A stretch of 64,000 bases of DNA, from NCBI RefSeq assembly GCF_037126465.1, contig NC_088206.1:55780841-55844840 (forward strand), given 5' to 3'. Each line of letters starts with the position of its first letter. The first letter of the stretch is position 1. Shown piece by piece: positions 21,691 through 31,071 of this stretch. Below the pieces are notes generated by a model. The model ran no database searches and was not told where the DNA came from. It saw only the letters and a program-made list of their open reading frames with translations. The stretch comes from Ornithodoros turicata (lineage: Eukaryota; Arthropoda; Arachnida; Ixodida; Argasidae). A program made the translations under genes and the position numbers.

Positions 21691-22154
21691 CCCTGATTAT
21701 TACCCGGTACTATATTGTTAGACACTCCTTGGTTTTCGCAGGGTACTTCACATTACACCAGACCTTTCGTTCAGCTGGTTCAGCGTAGTTCAGTTGAGAA
21801 TCCCCAGTGACCCGGAGTTCCTTATCTTCCTCAGAAGGCTTCCCTTTGTTTGCGGTGCAAAGAACGACGGGTACAGGTTTTGGGTCATCCAACGCGCAAC
21901 CAGCAAGAAGTGTCGAAAGATGGAAAATCCAGGGAACCGGTATCGAAAAATTGGCCGTATCTCAAAATAACGTAATCGAAGTCCCCGTTGAAAAATAAAC
22001 AACATGAACATGAAAATGCAAACACCGAACTTTTACTAACCTAATAATTAATTAACTACCTAAAGTGCTGTTCCGTCGCGTCCGCCCCGCTAAGCCTAAG
22101 AGCCAAAAATGTGGATCTCGTTCGCTAAAATGACTTGGAGAGATAACGAAATTT
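21691..22154. other. No gene recognised
   Basis: Unassigned sequence between the R1 copy and the inverted repeat. Confidence 0.4.
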
Positions 22155-22280
22155 GATGCATGATGTAAAACCCCGAGACTAGGGAACACGAAGGGACAGA
22201 CACAAACACGAAGTCTCAAAAACAGCTGTTTGTGTCTGTCCCTTCGTGTTCCCTAGTCTCGGGGTTTGACATCATGCATC
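22155..22280. repeat. 54-bp inverted repeat with 18-bp loop
   Basis: Arms 22155-22208 and 22227-22280 pair with one mismatch, spaced by 18 bp. The arm starts GATGCATGATGT and continues through ACTAGGGAACACGAAGGG. Transcripts from either strand could fold into a long hairpin. Confidence 0.9.
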
Positions 22281-22489
22281 ATCTTCAGCAGCTCGCTTGC
22301 TTCCTAGCCATTTTTTCATCGGAATTTGTTGACTTTGTGTGGTAAATAGTGATGTCGGACTTTTAAACACGGCATATCATCGTTCGAAGCAATCGAGCAT
22401 TGTCGTTGGTTTTCCTTTTTTCGCGAACGTGAATTTGGGTTCCGGAAAAGACGGTTGCCCATTGCGTGGGCGGAAATAATTGTGCAGCA

Positions 22490-22690
22490 GTCGCTTGATC
22501 GATTTTTCTTATTGGTTCACGTGAAGCGTTGACGACAAAAAAAATAAAAAATAAATAACAATAATAATAAGATCAAAATAAAAATAAATCGATCAATAAA
22601 AGAAAGAAAGAGAAGAACAAAGAGAGTTGCAGTTCTAAATGCAGTTATCCTGAGGAACATTTATCTGTGTGTAATTTGCTTGATCGCTGT
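22490..22690. repeat. Duplicated block R2, copy 2
   Basis: Matches 20549-20700 (CGcTTGATCGATT, TATTGGTTCAC, GCAGTTCTAAATGCAGTTAT, GAGGAACATTTA) with an inserted A-rich tract at 22535-22615. Confidence 0.6.
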
Positions 22691-23629
22691 TTCAACATTA
22701 CGAACATTACAGGGCAGTCCTGTTGAACGTTACTGGAATGTTTGTAAAGTCGGCCTTCCACTAATCGTAAATACGACAGATTCTCGTTAGCCTTATGAGA
22801 CAGTTGACTGAGTAAGCACAAACCCGAAACGTCAAAATCGGGCAAATTGATGTTTCATGTGAAGCTAATAAACTCATCTCAATTCTCTATACGCGCACCG
22901 AAAAAGGAAGACGGTTGTTGGTCTCTGGTTGTTGGCGACAATGCTGGCTCAGACGATAATCCCTTTACGAGCAGCTAAGTAAGTTTTTGTTCTGGTCTCC
23001 AAGGTCATGCCCTAAGTCAGCGGTCCGGGAAAGCAAAAGAGGACAGAGGAGCCAACAGGACGGTCAGGTGCGCACGCGCACGCTTGCTCGGCGGAAGGAT
23101 ACGATCCGCGTGGTTTTGCTGTCGCGTCACCAGATGGCAACACAGAATGACGCCGTTCACGGGGCTTTGAGTGGGCGATTTTGCTTACTCACGTTTCATG
23201 CTTTTTTATAAAAACTATAAGTGGTAGACATATAAATTTGATGTCTATCGATTCCTGAAACAATTCCAGAGAAAGTAAATGGAAAGTTTTTCTCGAAATG
23301 GCTATAGAAGTTTAATAAAACCTTTTCAAAGAGGGAGGAGAAAAATTGTGTATTTTGTTTCGCATTCGTGACGTCGCCGTAAAATACACACGACGTATAT
23401 AAGAAATCTGGTAGCGTAATGCTCTTCATCTCGTCTTCCTCTTTATGATGAAAGCACCCGCGTCAAAATCTGCGCGGCGGTTACCGAGAGAAAGCATAAA
23501 AACTGTTCCATAGGAAATACATTGGGACGGAGAGCTGGTATGCCCTCTTAATACGCTCCCCATCACTTCAATAACCCATTGTACATTGTCTTGTCTCCGC
23601 AGGTGTGATTTGCTCTATCTCTCTGGTAG
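22691..23629. other. No gene; possible retroelement 3' end
   Basis: 22790-22870 contains GACTGAGTAAGCACAAACCC followed by GAAACGTC and ATAAACTC, a word order seen near 3' ends of some Penelope-like elements; I cannot confirm this without a search. The rest is unassigned. Confidence 0.35.
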
Positions 23630-23760
23630 GGGTTTTGAGCGGTTAACCAGGCTGGCCGTCCACCTGTGCTGTTGTGACGTTGCCCACCTCTGTGAGACCG
23701 ACAACGGCGAGCCCTTTCACCACCATCACCACCACGATCGGAATCTGGTATATCTATCTG
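23630..23760 (+). mobile_element. SINE 3' fragment
   Basis: GTGACGTTGCCCACCT, CCGACAACGGCGAGCC and the CACCATCACC tail match the minus-strand SINE at 13245-13495. The tRNA-like head is missing or decayed. Confidence 0.6.
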
Positions 23761-24000
23761 TCCAATCTGTCTGTCTGGTAGAATCTGTCAGCAAACGAAC
23801 TTACTTGTGGGACTTGCATGTGTTGTGTGCGTGGGAGCTGTGAGTGTTAACATGCCTTTTGCTATTATATTTCTTGCATAGTGTCATCGATACGGGTTCA
23901 AGAACTCAACACAGATGAGTTGACTGATGATTTCTATGCCTTGCCTGACATTTCGAATTATCAGGGTCCACTTCTCATATGTGGGGCCATGTATGATTAA

Positions 24001-25000
24001 AGGGACGGTCTCGTACAGCCGGGGCGATTCCGAAACTTAGCCAAAACTAGCTTCACGAGTACTGTACACATACAACCGTCAAAGTTTCATTCGGAATAAC
24101 CAAGTCGTTTTCGAGGAATTTGTCGAAACGTGCCGTAATAGCAGACGACGAAATCTGCGCTTCTCTCATGCATACGTCACGTATGACGTCGGCCTGCGGG
24201 TACGTCGTCGTTGTCATGGTAATTGTAACTTGCAGAAGCACCTTGAGTTGAGTCATCCCCTTTGCTCTCGAAATGGGGACACTTAGGCATATACCTCCGC
24301 GAGCGGAGAATGTAGTCCGAGCATTCACTGTGGGATCACAGATAATGTGGCGCATAATCGGATACGTGGAAGCTAAGTCACATGTTTTCTTTCCGCGAGT
24401 ATTTAATGCGGTTTTTAAATAAACACGCACTCCTTCTCCATGTACGTCGTCAGCGACACTTCATTTCGAAGCATGATCAGTGTGCAACGGGGAGTGTAAT
24501 GGAAGCGCGCGTAATATATTTTTGGTCGGAGCTGTAATGCGACCGCGCGCGCCGATGGCCAGCGACTTCAGATTTGTCGTTGTGGGTGGGGTTGTCCTGC
24601 GACTTTTAACTTGTCTGTGAGGATTAACATAGTTGTTCTAAACCACCATGCTTGCCACTTCTTAGAAAGTGCGTTTTTCACCTCAGAACTGAAAGAAAAT
24701 GTACGAGAGTTGCCGCGGTGCCCAGTAACTTCTGAAAGCCGTCTGCTCACGCCGATGCACTAGCGCGCGCAAAAGCAGACGATTTCTGTATCCTATCACG
24801 GACTTTCCCGCAGGTCGACGTGGCCGTTCTTATTAATGCCAACACAGATCGCGGCATGCTCTGCAATCTTTATCAATTTAATTCGGTTATTTAATAACTG
24901 TGGCGTGTTTTGTCGGGTAAATTCGCAGTATTCTATTTTCAACAAAGGGCAATCGAATGGTACACTTTATGAGAGGGGCAGGGGGTGCGAGACAGTCCCT
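24001..25000. mobile_element. TTAA-flanked MITE, 1.0 kb
   Basis: Ends AGGGACGGTCTCG (left) and AGGGACTGTCTCG (right, reverse complement) are flanked by TTAA at 23997-24000 and 25001-25004. GATTCCGAAACT near the left end matches the same position in the 14.9-kb element. No convincing coding frame. Confidence 0.75.
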
Positions 25001-25004
25001 TTAA

Positions 25005-25756
25005 AGAAAGAAAGAATATTTTAATCGCGACATTGTGAGGTCTCACTTTACCCCCTGGCGGGAAAATATTTTAATTTTCGTGTCGTGCAGTATGATATCG
25101 TTTCCCTTTCCCTCACGTTTTTCTATTTCACCTGGCACAGTCCTGGCATAAAATGCGTCACGAAATGTTTGTAGTAAAAAACGACGGACTCAGGTGCCCG
25201 TGGCGTAGCTAGAAAAAGATGTCGGGAAGGGTCTTACAAGGAGAAGGGATTTCGCCCTCGCTTCCCTCCCAAATACACTGCCAAATTTCACGGTACAATT
25301 TTTGAACCCCCCCCCCCCCGGGCAACGCCCTGCAGGTGCCCACTCAATATTCGACACCGTGTTTGGAACCTGCCACGCAGCACAGTATCGCATCTCCTGA
25401 CCTATGAATCATGAAAAACACATTTCCCGACATTTCCGCACATAACTGGGAGCCGTTTACGTTCTACAGGCCTCTCCCTGTCGTCCGGAGCTACAGCAAC
25501 GGGCGGGGGTTCGGATCCTTCCGCCTCAATATTTTTGTTGTCACCGGGTGCTCCAATTCACCTTAGGCAGTGTACGCAGTATGCTCTCCTAGAACAGACA
25601 CCCCCCGTCAGAAAGATCCTGGATCTGCCACAGGCTGCAGCTAGCACCGCCAATGCAATATGGGGAACTAATTACGATTAAGGTCGTATTATTTGAAATC
25701 AGGAAGGTATTATTATGGGATAGGCCTTTGGGTATGAGTCCTTGGGTAGGTGCCAG
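25005..25756. other. No gene; part of a common repeat
   Basis: GTGGCGTAGCTAGAAAAAG near 25200 and the C-run at 25308-25319 look like ends of a widespread small transposon whose boundaries I could not fix. Confidence 0.35.
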
Positions 25757-25954
25757 TAGAGTCACTAACTAGGGGTACAGAGTATCGCATTCGTTTTCCG
25801 CGGTGCAGCCGCCGTTCGGTGTCCGCACTTGGGCCGATCGTGCCACATGGTTTCTCCAAGAACGCGCCGTCCATGTTGAGTCTCCTTCATCAAAAACCGG
25901 TTTCCTGGGCTCGATTGCGCGTTGTTCTCCAGCGGAGAAAGGTGAATGACTCTA
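25757..25954. mobile_element. Short MITE candidate, 198 bp
   Basis: Inverted ends TAGAGTCACT and TAGAGTCATT (right end reverse-complemented). There is no clear target duplication. Confidence 0.35.
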
Positions 25955-27937
25955 GGGGCCACGACCTACTTAATAAGAGGGGCCCTATCTTCGTCAAAAC
26001 TAATCGACCTCGATTACTTTACGTCACCAGATGAAATACTCCGCCCTTAGAGCCCGCCCATTTAAATGGAAATTTATCCCTAGTTTTACTTCGCAGCCTC
26101 TCGGCCCTAATCTCGGACGTGACCCTACGTCATTTTGACGTAACCATGACGTAAAAGATTAGTTTCAAAGCTTAAAAGTAATATAGCGAAAGAGGGTCGA
26201 TTTTAGCGGCGACGGGTTTAGTGATGAGTCCGTATGTGCATTTCCATTGATTATGTTGTATAAAGTCTGTATGTGCTTGTCACAACAAAAAATTCATATC
26301 TTTTTTCGTTTTTGTTTAATGATTACTTTGACGAGGATAGCTCAAACGATTAGCTCAAACAAAACGATCGATTGCTAGGGGACGCAGCCGCGTCGGACTC
26401 GCTCGCCGGTGTGGCTCAGATAACACAAGCCCGTCCGATGGACGTCCGTCTTCGGACTGCGCGTACGTCCCTGGGACTGCATCATTTCGTTCGACACCAG
26501 TCCGTAACTCCCAGTGAAACTTTATGGAGGTTCCAGGGATGTCATGTGGGATCATATAGGGAGCAAGACAGGACTTGCAATGGATGTGTCGCACCTTCTT
26601 TTATACCCCACTAATTTTTTATTTTTATTTTTGCTTCTATACATATTTAGGCTTTAGGCTGAAAAACGCTAGATATCGTTCTATGATAAACAAGATGTGA
26701 GTTTTTCGCACTTTGTACACGTGACACAGTGAGACACAGCATATAAAAATAATGTAATTTATTAGACTAGTTGCAGCATGACTTTACTCCATAAATGAAA
26801 CTACTTTCAAATACAAAAATTGCACTTGTTAAACAATATCACTGGAATGACAGAAGACTTTTCTAGCAGTGGACACACTTTTGTACCAGCAATGTACATG
26901 GATAAACATCAGACTAGTTCAAGATACTTCAAAACATATTGGCAACACCTCTCGCATGGAGAACGTATTCATGAGCACCCAAACGACTGATCGCTTTGAA
27001 CACAATACCAAAATATTTTGTACTATAAAAAAAGCTTGTAGGTCGCTACTTGAGCCAACAAACAGCAGACACAAATATAAGAGAAAACAGAGGATGCCAC
27101 AAAGTAATCTACATTGATGGCCCATGCTGGATGCTCAGAAGCAAAAATGAACTTGTTGTATATAACCTCATAAGAGAAACTACCCATGCTGGCAGCGCAC
27201 AAAACAAATAAAACTATGTCATAAACGTGGTATCACAGTGCAAGCTTGATGTAGACGGGTAAAAAAAGAAATCACAATGCTAGTATTTAAAAGAGGACAA
27301 AATGACTTTCAGCAACTTTAAGTCCACCCCCATAAAATCATAACTTGTGATTGCCAGCATCATTATGTATGGTGTGATGCGTCTTTGTGCACTACCTAAG
27401 TATCAACTGAATCTGCTTTAATGAGATGGTGAACCTCTCGGTTACAATACAATTTTTGCAATTCCGATGCACCAGACAGAACGTGTATATTCCAGGTCTG
27501 TAGAAAATTACCAGTAATTGCTTTTCTCTTTAACTACCACGCTGTCAATACCACTGGCAGTGATTGCAGCTAATCTATTCATGTGACCTTTGTTAAATCT
27601 CACCCACTCGTATCCACTATCTCATGTTGGCTTTGCTTTTGTTCTTGCTTCAAGTAACGTATCTGCCATGAAGAAAGTTAAGTTGCCTCTCAGTGGCGTT
27701 GACACGGTGTTGATACATGGAAGTATATGTTACCAGGTTGACCTTTTGTTATGCACCCCTCACACGTAACATGCCTTACAACTACAACATTGTGACCTTG
27801 GTAGTTGAGATGCAAGCGTACACCTTAACAATGACGCATAAGAACTCCCCTCTAAACCATGCATGTGGTAGCACACAACTGTCAAAATGCTCTGCCTGAA
27901 CATGTCTTCATCACAGTGTAACTTAAAAAGAGTGTGC
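25955..27937. other. Unassigned; possible 3' region of the DUF4806 gene
   Basis: No supported exon. AATAAA on the minus strand near 26757-26762 could end a long 3' untranslated region of the minus-strand gene whose stop codon is at 28634, but nothing ties the two together. Confidence 0.3.
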
Positions 27938-28557
27938 ATAATACAAGAATGAAGCCAACAGAATTTGTTCGGCAACAGTGTTGCGCACGTAGGCGTACTT
28001 TTCGTATTCTGCCTAATTAGCCAATTAAGTAAAATAATGAACTGTTAAGAGTGTGTTGTAATTACAAAGCTGCAGGTTGTCTCCGAAAACGCCCAAGCGT
28101 GTGTACAAATTTCGGCCCTTGGCTTGCCTGGCAGCCTTGTTCAAGTGTCAAGGCACCAACATGGATGGCAGCTGAACTGCATCTCATCAGCGGCTTTTTA
28201 TGTGTGATGATGCAAGCAGGAGCCTGTGGAGGTTTGTGATAGTGGTAAAAACATCAGTCACAGTGTGTTTGAAAGTAACTGTCCCAAAAGTAGGTGCGTT
28301 GTAATGTGCTACTTCTCTGTTTTGCGGACTTTCTTGTTTAACATAGAAATAAAAGGCGGCGCCAACAGGAAGTGTGTTCGAAGCATCTGAATCAGATGTT
28401 CAGAGAGGCGACCTACAAGTACCTTTGTAAGTGCAACCAAGTCGCTTAAATGCACCTTTAAAAATGTATTAATAATTTTGACTAATTAGATAATTAGACG
28501 GAATGCAAAAACACGCCGACAGCCAACCAGGTCCCACCGGTTTCATTCTTGTATAAT
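27938..28557. repeat. MITE-like element with long imperfect inverted ends, 620 bp
   Basis: The left end ATAATACAAGAATGAAGCC pairs with the right end ATTATACAAGAATGAAACC. Similarity continues inwards for roughly 100-170 bp (CTAATTAGCCAATTA versus CTAATTATCTAATTA). The middle is unpaired and non-coding. It lies 76 bp from the stop codon of the DUF4806 gene, downstream of it. Confidence 0.6.
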
Positions 28558-28633
28558 CCACAAGTTACTTTTTTGAAGCTTGAATCAGGTTAGAGCAGTG
28601 TGGCTCTGACTGGATGTTGTCCCACTGGAAGTA

Positions 28634-28785
28634 TCACAGATGATCTTCATTTTCTATGTTTTCTCTAGCCTGCTGTTTCCTGTATGATTCTGGGGCATGA
28701 CGCAGCCAGGACTGAGCAGCTTTCTCTACTTCCTTCAGGGTCCCTTCGTTGCGAGCTTTTTCCGCGGTTTCAGGTGCCAAGCAAC
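28634..28785 (-). CDS. DUF4806-domain protein, last coding exon
   Basis: Encodes the C-terminal 49 residues (CLAPETAEKARNEG... to the stop TGA at 28634-28636), including the helix EVEKAAQSWLRHAPE, typical of the tail that follows a DUF4806 domain. The acceptor CACTTTTAG|GT at 28786 is preceded by a pyrimidine tract. The exon starts with two bases that complete the Gly codon begun by the exon at 30063-30222, so the phase matches exactly. The frame is intact. DUF4806 has no established biochemical function; such proteins are numerous in arthropods. Confidence 0.8.
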
Positions 28786-29869
28786 CTAAAAGTGAAATGA
28801 GCGTAATGTATACATGGAGTTTCCAAATGCGTAGGTGAACATTGGCACCCAAAGCATCGACTGCCGGCCATTTCACGGCAATGAAGGCATACTTATTCTA
28901 GTGTGCTTTAGACCGTGGTATAATGGTTGTCGATGCCGCTACAAATGTAACTATCACCTCTGAAATTGGTCTAGTCTCCCCGTTACTCACTGTCGTGCTA
29001 ACCTCCTGAGCAGGCACCCAGTTTACAGGGGAGGACGAAGACCGGGGCTTTCCCAAGTAAATCACCCTGAACAGAAGGGATAATGGGAAAGGTTTACGTC
29101 CCCCTTTGCAAATTGTACTAAACCTTTGTATGTCCTCCATCTTGGATGCACAGCACTCCCTTTCTATAAGGTGTTCAAGGACACCTCGTATACTAGTTCA
29201 GCAACATGAGCTCTCCCCAAAGCAGGGCTGGCAAAGTTCTATGTAGCGCGACTTAAGGAGAAGGACGTACGTTTACATTTTGCACAGGGACAAACCTCTC
29301 CCAGTAAACCTGTCTAAAGGCATTTATGTTTATTTGCTCTGAGCTGTGTATTCGCTATGAGTCCGAGCGCCTCTGAGCAAATAAACATAAACGGCCTAGA
29401 GAATTTGCAGTCTTTTGCTCAGAATGCCTTAACCGAGTAAGCACTGCTCTTCCCCCTCTCCCTGTAATCTGGGTCACCTGCAAAGGAGGTTGGCGTGGCA
29501 GCTGCTTCTGTCGTCTTGTCCCCTCTTGTGTTCGTGACCAAGCTCAGACCTTTGCATAAAACAGGCAATACACAGTTTATCTCCTCGCCTACATCACACG
29601 TGTTCGTAATACGTTAGCAAATTTATAGAGAACAACGATACTGAACTCCTCTCTGAAACACATTTCTTTTTATGTCTGCTAGGCTATTTTCATGTGCAAT
29701 GTATTACACAGTTTCATGTTCAGAAACTCAGCACATGGCATATTCGCATTATAACAGCACCTATTATTTTAGATCTACGTTAACATCACAAAGCAACTTT
29801 TTTTTTACTTCTTGTTAGCGCCGCGTACAGACTTGCACAGAAGCAGAGAGGGCAGCAAGGAGGAGGGGG
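28786..29869. other. Intron of the DUF4806 gene
   Basis: Lies between the last two coding exons. It holds a short inverted repeat (29323-29339 with 29375-29391, TTTATGTTTATTTGCTC) and no other recognised feature. Confidence 0.6.
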
Positions 29870-30020
29870 GGGACAGGCGGGTTAGTATACGTCTTGGACC
29901 GACTTCAGGGGGAACAGTGCCGACATTCGTCTGGAAAGTCTTCGGAATGTCTAGGGAGTCTTCGGAATGTCTAGGGAAAACTTCAGACAGCACAGCCGGT
30001 GGTAGGATTAGAATTCATGA
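29870..30020 (-). mobile_element. SINE fragment in the DUF4806 intron
   Basis: CAGTGCCGACATTCGTCTG and CAGACAGCACAGCCGG match the SINE at 13245-13495 in the same orientation, with a 21-bp internal tandem duplication around TCTTCGGAATGTCTAGGGA. It ends about 40 bp short of the splice donor at 30062. Confidence 0.6.
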
Positions 30021-30062
30021 TCTAAATATTGAGCCATGGAGCATGGAATACCTGATACATAC

Positions 30063-30222
30063 CGCACATCAGCTTCCACATTTGGAGGTCATTGAATTTC
30101 CGTTTTCCTTTGGCTCCGTGGAGGCTGAATTCTTTACCCACAACAGACGAAAGCAGCCGTGACAAGATCCTCATCGTACGTTCTCCGACATTCGTGCCGC
30201 CTACATACTTCATGTACAGCCT
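30063..30222 (-). CDS. DUF4806-domain protein, penultimate exon
   Basis: 160 nt, 53 codons plus one base. Acceptor TTCCTTCAG|AGG at 30223, donor TGCG|GTATGT at 30062. The peptide contains YVGGTNVGERTMRILSRLL followed by HGAKGKRKFNDL, which fits the conserved core of DUF4806: a (L/I)GG turn, a helix ending in ILxxLL, then G-x-K-G-K-x-x-F. It starts in phase 0, continuing directly from the exon at 30595-30812. No stops or frameshifts were seen, so the 3' half of this gene looks functional. Confidence 0.85.
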
Positions 30223-30347
30223 CTGAAGGAAAGAGGGAAAAATCCTTAACTGTCCTCAGCATTCATAGGCGTGATGAAAAATGTGGCACAAGGTATACAG
30301 CAGATAAATACAGCAGTGATTAGTCGTGTTATGATTTTATGGGTCAG

Positions 30348-30392
30348 TCAAGAGGCCGACAATGGAGAGCCCTTTCACCATCACTACCAATT
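30348..30392 (+). mobile_element. Short SINE tail fragment
   Basis: GAGGCCGACAATGGAGAGCC followed by CTTTCACCATCACTACC matches the 3' part of the SINE family. It lies in the intron between the two DUF4806 exons. Confidence 0.5.
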
Positions 30393-30594
30393 TAAAATTT
30401 GCATCAAGCATCACATGGATGTCAGAGTCAGCAACAAGGTTCCAGGAACTTCATCTTGTCAAATCCAACAGCATTTTGAAGGAAATCTAAGTTAACAAGA
30501 ACATTATAACAAAAAGGTGCACGTTTTCTGGCAAGGTTGTTTTGGAATGACAAGTCATGTCTCTGGACAGCATAGAGCAGAACACAGTGCTTAC

Positions 30595-30812
30595 GAGTTG
30601 TTTTCTCTTCTCAGATGACCTTTTCAGTTCCTCTTCAAAAGCAACGAAATCTTCAATAGTTTTGAATGGCTCATCAATGAAGTCTGACATCGGCAATTCA
30701 GTGGCACCATTCCTGCTGCTGAGGTTTTCAAGAATTCGTAACAGCTGTTCGATGTGTGTCTGCTGCATCAGCTTTACTGTGTGCAGAAGTTTCAGTGCCT
30801 CCCGGTGGAACC
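30595..30812 (-). CDS. DUF4806-domain protein, coiled-coil and domain-start exon
   Basis: 218 nt: two bases completing a codon, then 72 codons. Acceptor TTTTCTCTTAG at 30813, donor CTC|GTAAGC at 30594. The peptide begins with a leucine-rich amphipathic helix (FHREALKLLHTVKL, EQLLRILENL) and enters the domain at PFKTIEDFVAFEEEL, the pattern normally seen at the start of DUF4806. The first copy of a duplicated exon: a diverged copy is at 44516-44747. Upstream coding exons must lie beyond the satellite array. Confidence 0.82.
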
Positions 30813-31071
30813 CTAAGAGAAAACAAGAAAGTAAAGTGGAGAAAAAGCAAAATTAGTGTGCTCGGAACAATGGGATAGGCAGGAAAATATGTTTGGGAGG
30901 GAAGGAGAATTCTGCTTTACATATAGTGGCAAATGTGTTTAAATTTGTTCTGTCTGTCACCTTTTTTCTGTCCCTCGTCTCGGGGTTTCTTTATGGATGG
31001 TGGAAACATTTCTTATGCTTTCTGTCCCCCAAATGCTCCATGAAGGGTACAAGTTCAGAGGGAGAGCTCAA
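30813..31071. repeat. Duplicated intron flank adjoining the satellite array
   Basis: Collinear with 44748-44935: GGCAGGAAAATATGTTTG versus GGCAGAAATATATTTTTG, GAGAATTCTGCTT versus GGGAATTCTACTT, and CAAATGCTCCATGAAGGG versus CAAATGCACTACGAAAGG. A third partial match is at 46600-46720. The first satellite unit begins directly after it. Confidence 0.7.
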
